Shown here in pieces: positions 1 through 5,777 of a DNA stretch of 7,130 nt. Under the pieces are notes generated by a model that saw only the letters and a list, made by a program, of their open reading frames with translations, was not told where the DNA came from and ran no database searches. This DNA comes from Bacteroides sp. (lineage in GTDB: Bacteria; Bacteroidota; Bacteroidia; Bacteroidales; Bacteroidaceae), in contig JASLCM010000219.1 of NCBI GenBank assembly GCA_030151845.1, positions 1 through 7,130 on the forward strand. The letters are read 5' to 3'. Position numbers and translations under genes: made by a program. The number at the start of each line of letters is the position of its first letter. Positions within the stretch are counted from its first letter, which is position 1.

Positions 1-566
1 GTGGTAAACTGATGACTTATCGATTAATGGCCGAATGGGCGACCGACTTAGTTTGTAAGAAACTAAACCAAACTAAAAAGTGTGATACTGCCGAGGTTCC
101 ATTACCCGGTTCTAGACACTCAAAGGAAGAGCTTATAAATTCCATTCATACGGGTGCAAAAACCATAGCACAAGGGGCTATTTATAGACATGGAGAGATG
201 GCTTCGAAAATCGACACAACTGAAGCTGTCAAATCTAGCTTAGTCTGTGAGTGCGAAGGCGTTTCTGTAGGTGAAGTTGAGTACGCCATTGAAGAGCTTG
301 ATGTTAACAACCTAGTCGACTTAAGACGTAGGACCCGTGTTGGTATGGGGACCTGCCAGGGAGAACTTTGCGCTTGTAGAGCAGCAGGCATCATGGAGGG
401 AAAAGTGAAAAACTGTAGCACTAGAGCCAAAGAAGATTTGGCAAATTTCCTAAATGAACGATGGAAAGGTGTTTATCCTACCGGATGGGGAGAGAGTCTC
501 AGAGGTAGTGAGTACAGTGCCTGGGTTTATGAGGGAGTGTGTGGTTTAACCAATAAAAAAGATTAA
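1..566 (+). CDS. glpA: Anaerobic glycerol-3-phosphate dehydrogenase subunit A, C-terminal part (5' truncated by window edge)
   Basis: This is the C-terminal 187 residues of the catalytic FAD subunit of the GlpABC dehydrogenase, which oxidises sn-glycerol 3-phosphate to dihydroxyacetone phosphate at the inner membrane. The reading frame is open from the first base (first full codon at 3), and the ATG at 12 is internal: the peptide GKLMTYRLMAEWATDLV is the conserved end of the FAD-oxidoreductase fold, not a start. It is followed by a BFD-like Fe-S domain. That domain has a CEC motif (Cys codons at 246 and 252), the stretch LRRRTRVGMGTCQGELCACR, and further Cys codons at 354, 369 and 375. The tail NERWKG...WVYEGVCGL is typical of GlpA. 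The family is usually about 540 residues, so roughly the last third is present. The stop is one base before glpB, so the genes are co-transcribed and probably translationally coupled. Family identity is clear; only the N-terminal FAD and substrate region is unseen. Confidence 0.95.
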   Translation, partial: GKLMTYRLMAEWATDLVCKKLNQTKKCDTAEVPLPGSRHSKEELINSIHTGAKTIAQGAIYRHGEMASKIDTTEAVKSSLVCECEGVSVGEVEYAIEELDVNNLVDLRRRTRVGMGTCQGELCACRAAGIMEGKVKNCSTRAKEDLANFLNERWKGVYPTGWGESLRGSEYSAWVYEGVCGLTNKKD

Positions 567-567
567 G

Positions 568-1818
568 ATGAAATTCGATACAGCAATTATAGGAGGAGGA
601 TTATCAGGATTAATCTGTGGAATCCAATTACAAAAAAAAGGAAAGAAGTGCGCTATCGTTTCTACCGGACAAAGTGCACTCCATTTTTCATCGGGTGCTT
701 TCGATTTGTTAAGCTACCTTCCAGATGGAAGTGAGGTTGAAAACATACAAGAAGGGGTAAAGAAGCTCATAGAGCAAAATCCCAATCACCCATACGCTAA
801 GTTAGGTGAAGCCTTGCCCAACCTAATAAACAGCGCCACCCAACTCTTTAAAGAGTTAAACATCTCTTTTGTTCATGGTGAGAGCAACCATTATAAAATC
901 ACTCCTCTTGGAGAAATTAAGCCTACTTGGGCATCCCTCGATCGACTAGCCACCATTCAAGAAAAGCAACAGTTCCCTTGGAAGAAGGTTGCACTTTTTA
1001 ATTTGGATGGCTATTTAGATTTCTATCCTAAATTCATCAAACAAGGACTAAAAGATCACCAAGTAGAGGTTAATACTTTTGGCTTTTCTCTACCAGAGTT
1101 AGATAGACTAAGAAGAAACCCAACAGAGCTACGTGCAACAAACATCTCAAACGTTTTAGACAAGGAGAGTATTCTAAATAAGTTTATCGCTATCCTTAAA
1201 AGTAAAATCTCCAACGAAGAGGTCATCTTGCTGCCCGCTTTCTTAGGCTTAAAAAATGACAATGCATTTAAAACCATTGAGGAGCAAACAGGCAAACCAG
1301 TAAAAGTTATCCCTACACTCCCTCCTTCAATCATAGGTATCAAGCTTCAACAATACCTACAGGAAGAGTTTATTTCACTCGGAGGAGTTTACATGCTAGG
1401 AGACAATGTCTTAGAAGCAGACCTTGAAAACAACTCCGTTCAAAGAATATACACCTATAACCATGGCGATATTCCTATTCAAGCAAAACATTTCGTATTG
1501 GCTACAGGAAGCTATTTCAGTCAAGGGTTAATAGCTACTCAGAAAGAGGTTATAGAACCTGTTTTTAACCTTGATGTTACTTTTGATTCCGACAGAACTA
1601 AGTGGTACAATAAAGATGTTTTTGAAACACAGCCCTATCTTGCTTTTGGTGTAAAAACCAATAAAGAGCTACAAGGACTAATTAACAATCAGCCCCTAAA
1701 CAACCTATACATCGTAGGTGCTGTTTTAGAGTCCTTCAACCCTATTAAAGAGGGAAGTGGAGGCGGTGTCTCTATCTTAACTGCATTGGCAGTAGCAGAT
1801 AAAATTGCAAAAAACTAG
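568..1818 (+). CDS. glpB: Anaerobic glycerol-3-phosphate dehydrogenase subunit B
   Basis: This is the flavoprotein subunit that, with GlpA, forms the soluble catalytic dimer of the anaerobic G3P dehydrogenase and passes electrons on to GlpC. It has 416 residues, close to the E. coli protein (about 419). The N-terminus MKFDTAIIGGGLSGL is a Rossmann dinucleotide-binding motif (G9-x-G11-x-x-G14). It is followed by the GlpB-like stretch STGQSALHFSSGAFDLL near residues 32-48. The C-terminus has a second glycine-rich flavin-contact segment, EGSGGGVSILTALAVAD, with the GGG at residues 398-400. No membrane segment or signal peptide is visible. The ATG at 568 lies one base after the glpA stop; no Shine-Dalgarno sequence precedes it, so translation probably depends on coupling to glpA. 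The gene ends in TAG, and the last two bases of that stop overlap the ribosome-binding site of glpC. Length, both glycine motifs and position between glpA and glpC make the call secure. Confidence 0.95.
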   Translation: MKFDTAIIGGGLSGLICGIQLQKKGKKCAIVSTGQSALHFSSGAFDLLSYLPDGSEVENIQEGVKKLIEQNPNHPYAKLGEALPNLINSATQLFKELNISFVHGESNHYKITPLGEIKPTWASLDRLATIQEKQQFPWKKVALFNLDGYLDFYPKFIKQGLKDHQVEVNTFGFSLPELDRLRRNPTELRATNISNVLDKESILNKFIAILKSKISNEEVILLPAFLGLKNDNAFKTIEEQTGKPVKVIPTLPPSIIGIKLQQYLQEEFISLGGVYMLGDNVLEADLENNSVQRIYTYNHGDIPIQAKHFVLATGSYFSQGLIATQKEVIEPVFNLDVTFDSDRTKWYNKDVFETQPYLAFGVKTNKELQGLINNQPLNNLYIVGAVLESFNPIKEGSGGGVSILTALAVADKIAKN

Positions 1819-1822
1819 GAGG
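1817..1822 (+). promoter_or_regulatory. Strong Shine-Dalgarno of glpC
   Basis: The hexamer AGGAGG lies 9 nt before the glpC ATG at 1832 and shares its first two bases with the glpB TAG stop codon. This decides the glpC start: the in-frame TTG at 1805 lies upstream of this site, inside glpB, and would only add a lysine/arginine/glutamine-rich stretch of nine residues. The overlap with the stop suggests ribosomes finishing glpB can re-initiate on glpC. It is the only canonical site among the five gene starts seen here. Confidence 0.75.
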
Positions 1823-1831
1823 AAACAGCAA

Positions 1832-3049
1832 ATGAAAAAGAAAATAGACCATAACATAAGCAACAACAACTTTGAACAATGTATTAAATGTACAATTTGT
1901 ACCATATACTGTCCTGTTGCTGCGGTAAATCCAAACTATCCAGGTCCTAAACAAGCTGGCCCTGATGGTGAAAGGTTACGCCTTAAAAAAAGTGATTTCT
2001 ACGATGATGCATTAAAATATTGCACCAACTGTAAAAGGTGTGAGGTATCATGTCCATCCAATGTAAAAATTGGAGATATCATTCAATCTGCAAGAATAAA
2101 GCACAGCAAACAAAAGCCCAAACTTAGGGATATTTTATTGGCAAATACAGACTTTGTAGGTTCAATGAATACCGTTCTAGCCCCTGTTGTTAATACGGTA
2201 CTAGGATGGGATGTCACTAAGCTAGCACTAGATAAAACATTACAGATAGACCGACATCGAACATTTCCTAAGTACTCCTTTTGGACTTTTGAGCAGTGGT
2301 ATAAAAAACAAGCTCAAAAACAGAGCGAATATAAAAATCAAGTTAGCTATTTTCATGGATGTTACGTTAACTACAACAATCCACAGCTAGGAAAAGACCT
2401 AGTAAAAGTTTTTAACTCTGTAGGTATTGGTGTTCAGTTATTGGATAAAGAAAAATGTTGTGGAGTAGCCCTTATCTCTAATGGACTAATTAATCAGGCA
2501 AGAAAACAAGGAAATGTCAATATTGCCTCAATTCGTAAGTCTGTTATAGAGAACAAACGCCCAGTAGTAGCAACTTCATCTACCTGCACCTTTACTATTC
2601 GAGACGAGTACCCTCATCTGCTAGGAATAGATAATAGTGATGTTAAGGAAGATGTTGAGCTAGCTACTAGATACCTCTACCGATTAATCAGTCAGGATAA
2701 GATAAAGCTAAATTTAACAGAAAAGAAGATTAAAGTGGCCTACCACATCCCTTGCCATATGGAGAAACTGGGGTGGTCGTACTACACAATAGAGCTTCTA
2801 AAGTTAATCCCAAACATCGAGCTAATTGTTCTGGATGACCACTGCTGCGGCATTGCTGGAACATATGGTTTCAAGAAAGAAAACTACGAAACCTCTCAAG
2901 CTATTGGTGAAGACCTATTTAAGCAAATAGAGGAGAGCAAGGTAGATTATGTGGTTTCCGATTGTGAAACTTGTAAATGGCAAATAGAGATGTCTACTAC
3001 AGCCAAGTGTGAACACCCTATCTCTATATTAGCACAGGCACTTCGTTAA
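1832..3049 (+). CDS. glpC: Anaerobic glycerol-3-phosphate dehydrogenase subunit C (Fe-S membrane-associated electron carrier)
   Basis: GlpC takes electrons from the GlpAB dimer and passes them to menaquinone, tethering the complex to the membrane. The protein has 405 residues from the ATG at 1832 (E. coli GlpC is about 396). Two ferredoxin-type [4Fe-4S] motifs are intact: C17-x2-C20-x2-C23-x3-C27-P and C64-x2-C67-x2-C70-x3-C74-P. Two CCG (heterodisulfide-reductase-like) domains follow. The first runs from C177 (in HGCYV) to C209-C210-G211, and the second from C308 (in HIPCHMEKLG) to C338-C339-G340, with C378 and C381 (SDCETCKW) after it. No clear transmembrane helix is visible, so attachment is presumably peripheral. 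The start is set by AGGAGG 9 nt upstream. The gene is last in the operon and is followed 19 nt later by a terminator stem. Related CCG proteins such as LutA or GlcF are possible confusions, but the glpA-glpB-glpC order settles the name. Confidence 0.95.
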   Translation: MKKKIDHNISNNNFEQCIKCTICTIYCPVAAVNPNYPGPKQAGPDGERLRLKKSDFYDDALKYCTNCKRCEVSCPSNVKIGDIIQSARIKHSKQKPKLRDILLANTDFVGSMNTVLAPVVNTVLGWDVTKLALDKTLQIDRHRTFPKYSFWTFEQWYKKQAQKQSEYKNQVSYFHGCYVNYNNPQLGKDLVKVFNSVGIGVQLLDKEKCCGVALISNGLINQARKQGNVNIASIRKSVIENKRPVVATSSTCTFTIRDEYPHLLGIDNSDVKEDVELATRYLYRLISQDKIKLNLTEKKIKVAYHIPCHMEKLGWSYYTIELLKLIPNIELIVLDDHCCGIAGTYGFKKENYETSQAIGEDLFKQIEESKVDYVVSDCETCKWQIEMSTTAKCEHPISILAQALR

Positions 3050-3068
3050 TTATATATACCATGTTAAG

Positions 3069-3103
3069 AAAAAGGCATCAATAAATTTATTGATGCCTTT
3101 TTT
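3069..3103. terminator. Bidirectional rho-independent terminator between glpC and glpR
   Basis: The two convergent genes glpC and glpR are separated by 77 bp holding a perfect palindrome. The core arm GGCATCAATAAA (3074-3085) is directly followed by its reverse complement (3086-3097). Flanking A5 (3069-3073) and T6 (3098-3103) tracts extend the pairing to 17 bp per arm. Because both strands present a GGC-containing stem followed by a U-tract, it should end transcription from both sides. In RNA the central A/U pairs would open to form the loop. Confidence 0.9.
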
Positions 3104-3126
3104 ACATATTTACGTATGATAATTGC

Positions 3127-3891
3127 TTACACTAAAGTTACCTCTATTCCTAAGTCTTTAATCATCTCTACCATATGAGCAGGGGCTTTGGAGTCTGTTA
3201 TAACATGATGTATTTTATCAAAATCACAGATTTTAGAAAAGCCTCTTTTTCCAAATTTTGAAGAGTCTGTTAAAACAACCACTTTATCTGCAACATTAAT
3301 CATCTGTTGGTTAATATAAGCCTCACTCATATTACTTGTTGTCAAACCATAGTTTAAATCAATCCCATCCACTCCTAAAAAAAGGATATTACAAGAAACA
3401 GAGTTTAAAATAGATTCAGCAAAGTGCCCAACAACTGAAACCGAATTCTTTCGTATGGATCCTCCCAATTGTACTATTTCAATGTGAGAGTTATAACATA
3501 GTGAGAGCGAAACCTTAACAGAAGAGGTAATAACTGTTAAAGGGAAATGAATGTTAATGTTATTCGCGAACGTTAAAAGAGTTGTACCAGATGCAATTAT
3601 GATCTTATCATTGGGCTGAAGAAGATCATTGGCCGCCTTTGCAATAGCCTCCTTCTCCTCAATATTAATCTTCTCTTTGACATCAATGTGTCTATCTGTA
3701 ATCAAAGAGCTAAGAGAACTAGCACTCCCATGATTGCGAGTTAAGAGCTTTTTTGCTTCTAATGTTCTTAAATCTTTTCGAATAGTTACCTCCGAAACGT
3801 CTAAAGCTTTACTTAGGTCTTGCACTTTAACAAAACCCTCTTTCTTTAATTGCTCTAAAATATAATTGTGGCGCTGCGCTATACTACCCAT
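3127..3891 (-). CDS. glpR: DeoR/GlpR-family transcriptional repressor of the glp locus
   Basis: This is a cytoplasmic DNA-binding repressor, 254 residues from the ATG at 3891-3889, matching the family's usual length of about 250. The same frame can be opened six codons upstream at a TTG (3909-3907), but the ATG gives the standard beginning, a few residues before AQRHNYILEQLKKEGFV. The DeoR winged helix-turn-helix spans about residues 6-58 and includes VQDLSKALDVSEVTIRKDL. The C-terminal DeoRC sugar-phosphate-sensing domain (about 75-240) has the phosphate-loop-like SGTT at residues 101-104, LGGSIRKNSVSVVG, LGVDGIDLNYGLTT and LTDSSKFGKRGF. It is convergent with glpC and divergent from glpD, so it probably represses one or both dehydrogenase units, with G3P as the likely inducer. 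The glp assignment rests on context; other DeoR members respond to other sugar phosphates. Two small deviations from the usual motif wording are the wing sequence RNHGSAS (commonly RxHGGA) and Ala100 before SGTT (often Asp). Confidence 0.85.
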   Translation of the reverse strand: MGSIAQRHNYILEQLKKEGFVKVQDLSKALDVSEVTIRKDLRTLEAKKLLTRNHGSASSLSSLITDRHIDVKEKINIEEKEAIAKAANDLLQPNDKIIIASGTTLLTFANNINIHFPLTVITSSVKVSLSLCYNSHIEIVQLGGSIRKNSVSVVGHFAESILNSVSCNILFLGVDGIDLNYGLTTSNMSEAYINQQMINVADKVVVLTDSSKFGKRGFSKICDFDKIHHVITDSKAPAHMVEMIKDLGIEVTLV

Positions 3892-3917
3892 TTCATTTTT
3901 TATTTTCAATAGATTTT

Positions 3918-3943
3918 ATAGGCTATAAAACTCTATAGCCTAT
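3918..3943. promoter_or_regulatory. Perfect inverted repeat upstream of glpR, candidate GlpR operator
   Basis: The arm ATAGGCTATA (3918-3927) is exactly mirrored by TATAGCCTAT (3934-3943) across a 6-nt spacer. It sits 26 bp upstream of the glpR ATG and just downstream of the predicted glpR start site, the position expected of an autoregulatory operator. Two half-sites about 16 bp apart centre to centre suit a dimeric winged-HTH repressor. It could instead fold as a hairpin in the glpR 5' leader; the stem has only three G/C pairs per arm and no adjacent U-tract, so a terminator is unlikely. The assignment to GlpR is inference. Confidence 0.5.
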
Positions 3944-3957
3944 TTAAATATACTAAT

Positions 3958-3965
3958 CAAAGTTA
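3958..3965 (-). promoter_or_regulatory. Bacteroidota-type -7 promoter element for glpR
   Basis: Read on the minus strand these bases are TAACTTTG, an exact match to the Bacteroidota -7 consensus TAnnTTTG. Transcription would begin around 3951-3953, giving a leader of about 60 nt that carries the whole inverted repeat at 3918-3943. A clear -33 TTG/TTTG box is not visible at the expected distance; that region is occupied by the A/T-rich inverted repeat at 3966-3989. An eight-base match with only six fixed positions can occur by chance in AT-rich DNA. Confidence 0.4.
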
Positions 3966-3989
3966 ATTCTTTTTTTGAAAAAAAAGAAT
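3966..3989. repeat. A/T-rich inverted repeat upstream of the glpR promoter element
   Basis: The arm ATTC followed by seven T (3966-3976) is mirrored by seven A followed by GAAT (3979-3989), with a 2-nt spacer. It directly abuts the TAACTTTG element on the upstream side for glpR and so fills the -11 to -35 region. It could be an A-tract (bent DNA or UP-like) element or a regulator site. Much of the symmetry comes from opposed homopolymer runs, so the evidence for function is weak. Confidence 0.35.
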
Positions 3990-4035
3990 CATTGAGAGAA
4001 TAATATGCTTATTTTAAGCTAAACTGCCCTATTCA

Positions 4036-4066
4036 TTGGGTTTCGGTATAGTTTTTTCTATTTTCG
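4036..4066 (+). promoter_or_regulatory. Candidate glpD promoter (-33/-7 type)
   Basis: TTG at 4036-4038 is separated by 20 nt from TATTTTCG at 4059-4066. This matches the Bacteroidota TTG-N(17-23)-TAnnTTTG arrangement with one mismatch in the -7 box (C for T). It predicts a start near 4073 and an untranslated leader of about 70 nt before glpD. The TCTTTG at 4083-4088 is an alternative core. The call is tentative because the element is imperfect and the DNA is AT-rich. Confidence 0.3.
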
Positions 4067-4144
4067 AATGCTTTCATATAACTCTTTGTCAGCGAACAAA
4101 ACCACGCTCTCATTCGTTATTAAAATACATTAATAGAAGAGATT

Positions 4145-5710
4145 ATGCAAAGAGAAAATCAGGTACAAAAGATAGCAGATAACTCCATTACTTGGGATGT
4201 TATTATTATAGGAGGTGGTGCCACAGGATTAGGCACAGCATTAGATGCAGCCTCAAGAGGATATAAAACCCTACTGTTGGAACAGAGTGACTTTACCAAA
4301 GGTACATCAAGCAGAAGTACAAAGCTAGTTCATGGTGGAGTACGATATTTAGCACAAGGTGATGTTCAACTGGTTGTAGAAGCCTTAAGAGAACGAGGTA
4401 TTCTGAAAAAAAATGCCCCACACCTGTTTAAAAGTCAGCGTTTCATCATTGGAAACTACAGTTGGTGGGAAAAACCTTTCTACACTATTGGTCTAACTGT
4501 ATATGATGTTTTAGCTGGTAAGCGAGGATTAGGACGCTCACTTCCTATGTCAAGAAACTCAGTTGTTAAAGAGATACCACAAATCAAGCAAGAGGGGTTA
4601 AAAGGCGGTGTAGTCTACTACGATGGTCAGTTTGACGACTCAAGGCTTGCCGTAAATATTCTCCAAACAGCGCTAGAGCAGGGGGCTACTGCAGCTAATT
4701 ATTTTAAAGTAAAAGAACTAACTAAAGATCAGAGTGGTAAAATAAACGGAGTAGTTGCTGAAGACCAATTCAGTAAAAAGTCATATACCATAAAAGGGAA
4801 AGTTATTGTAAATGCAACGGGGATATTTGTAGATGAGATTATGAAAATGGATACTCCCGACAAACCCAATATTGTACGCCCCAGCCAAGGTGTTCACCTC
4901 GTTGTTGATGGCTCTTTCCTTGGAGGAGATACCGCTATAATGATTCCGAAAACCAGTGATGGAAGAGTGTTATTTGGAGTTCCTTGGCACGGTAAAGTTA
5001 TTTTAGGAACAACAGACACCCCTTTAGAAGAACATACACTAGAGCCTGTAGCACTGGAGGAGGAGATTGACTTTATTCTTAAAACAGCCGGAGACTACCT
5101 AACCAAACAACCCAGTAGAGCAGATGTTCTCTCGGTGTTTGCAGGGCTTCGTCCGCTTGCTGCTCCTCAAAAAGGATCAAACAAAACAAAAGAGATCTCC
5201 AGAAGCCATAAAATTGTAATTTCAGACAGTGGACTACTTACGATAACTGGAGGAAAATGGACAACCTATCGAGAGATGGCCGAAGATGTTATTAATAAGG
5301 CTATCCCCATTGGGAAATTACCTAAAGTAAAAACTAACACACGAAAAATTAAAATTCATGGCTACACCAAAGAGGTGGTTAATGATGATTTTTCATACGT
5401 ATACGGAAGTGATCTTCCACTTATAAAGAAATTAATTGAAGAAAAACCTGAGTTAGGAGAAAAAATTCACCCAAATTATGATTACCTTGCAGCATACGTT
5501 ATATGGGCAGTGAAAGAGGAAATGGCCCAAACAGTAGAAGATATTTTGGCAAGAAGATTGAGAGTTTTATTTTTAGATGCACGTGCAGCAATAGAAATGG
5601 CACCTAAAGTGGCGCAACTAATGGCTCTCGAACTGAAAAAAGATGAAAACTGGGAAAAAACTCAGGTCAAAGACTTTGTTAATCTAGCACAAAACTATTT
5701 ATTGAAATAA
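4145..5710 (+). CDS. glpD: FAD-dependent glycerol-3-phosphate dehydrogenase (single-subunit, quinone-linked)
   Basis: This peripheral membrane flavoenzyme oxidises G3P to dihydroxyacetone phosphate and reduces quinone. It has 521 residues, the normal size (E. coli GlpD about 501). After a 17-residue lead, WDVIIIGGGATGLG holds the FAD-binding G23-x-G25-x-x-G28. The GlpD signature SSRSTKLVHGGVRYL (about residues 55-69, with H63) is intact. So are the substrate-side LRPLAAP (R336) and GGKWTTYR (K371, R376). The C-terminal DAO_C helical domain, about 385-521, includes a segment ending in ARRLRVLFLDARAA. The ATG at 4145 is the first in frame, and only a weak purine run (GAAGAG, 4136-4141) precedes it. 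It is divergent from glpR and 67 bp upstream of glpK, so probably forms a glpD-glpK unit. It duplicates the chemistry of GlpABC on the other side of glpR, usually explained as aerobic versus anaerobic use. No truncation or missing motif is seen. Confidence 0.96.
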   Translation: MQRENQVQKIADNSITWDVIIIGGGATGLGTALDAASRGYKTLLLEQSDFTKGTSSRSTKLVHGGVRYLAQGDVQLVVEALRERGILKKNAPHLFKSQRFIIGNYSWWEKPFYTIGLTVYDVLAGKRGLGRSLPMSRNSVVKEIPQIKQEGLKGGVVYYDGQFDDSRLAVNILQTALEQGATAANYFKVKELTKDQSGKINGVVAEDQFSKKSYTIKGKVIVNATGIFVDEIMKMDTPDKPNIVRPSQGVHLVVDGSFLGGDTAIMIPKTSDGRVLFGVPWHGKVILGTTDTPLEEHTLEPVALEEEIDFILKTAGDYLTKQPSRADVLSVFAGLRPLAAPQKGSNKTKEISRSHKIVISDSGLLTITGGKWTTYREMAEDVINKAIPIGKLPKVKTNTRKIKIHGYTKEVVNDDFSYVYGSDLPLIKKLIEEKPELGEKIHPNYDYLAAYVIWAVKEEMAQTVEDILARRLRVLFLDARAAIEMAPKVAQLMALELKKDENWEKTQVKDFVNLAQNYLLK

Positions 5711-5728
5711 ATAATATTAACTATTTTC

Positions 5729-5763
5729 AATAAGGGTGATGGACAATGTCTGTTACCCTTATT
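5729..5763 (+). promoter_or_regulatory. 35-nt hairpin in the glpD-glpK spacer, possible attenuator or leaky terminator
   Basis: AATAAGGGT (5729-5737) is mirrored by ACCCTTATT (5755-5763). Inside it, GACA (5742-5745) mirrors TGTC (5747-5750) around a single A at 5746. The remaining four inner positions pair as A-U or G-U wobbles in RNA, so the plus-strand transcript can fold into one long hairpin. It ends 14 nt before the glpK ATG and is followed by a short T-rich stretch (TTATTTG), a weak version of a terminator tail. It may reduce read-through from glpD to glpK, protect an mRNA end, or be an operator as DNA. It does not share sequence with the inverted repeat upstream of glpR. Confidence 0.5.
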
Positions 5764-5777
5764 TTATTTGTCATACT

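Larger units (their letters stand above)
3892..4144. other. Divergent glpR-glpD intergenic control region
   Basis: This 253-bp, strongly AT-rich stretch contains no gene that I can support. It must hold the leftward promoter of glpR and the rightward promoter of glpD(K). It contains a perfect 10-bp inverted repeat next to glpR, an 11-bp A/T-dominated inverted repeat, a TAnnTTTG-type element facing glpR and a weaker promoter candidate facing glpD. Each is listed separately. The only short open frame on the + strand (4068-4133, 21 codons) has no ribosome-binding site. Confidence 0.8.

Noticed and set aside
182..430. 82-codon minus-strand frame inside glpA
   Set aside because: It mirrors the conserved Fe-S domain of GlpA and is explained as an antisense shadow.
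1056..1343. 95-codon minus-strand frame inside glpB
   Set aside because: It is antisense to a strongly conserved gene, with no ribosome-binding site or recognisable domain.
1805..1831. Nine-codon N-terminal extension of glpC from a TTG
   Set aside because: It lies inside the end of glpB and upstream of the AGGAGG that positions the ATG at 1832; the ATG gives a normal GlpC N-terminus.
3563..3570. TTCGCGAA palindrome inside glpR, reminiscent of E. coli glp operator half-sites
   Set aside because: Only 8 bp, within coding sequence, and far from either promoter; likely chance.
3892..3909. Six-codon N-terminal extension of glpR from a TTG
   Set aside because: The ATG at 3891 gives the standard DeoR-family beginning and length; the extension encodes only KIKNE-like lead residues and has no ribosome-binding site.
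4065..4116. CGAATG and CATTCG inverted six-mers in the glpD leader
   Set aside because: They are 40 nt apart, do not extend in either direction, and six-base matches are expected by chance in this length.
4068..4133. 21-codon open frame in the glpD leader (possible leader peptide)
   Set aside because: It has no Shine-Dalgarno, no codon run for one amino acid, no evident attenuator structure after it, and such short frames are common by chance.
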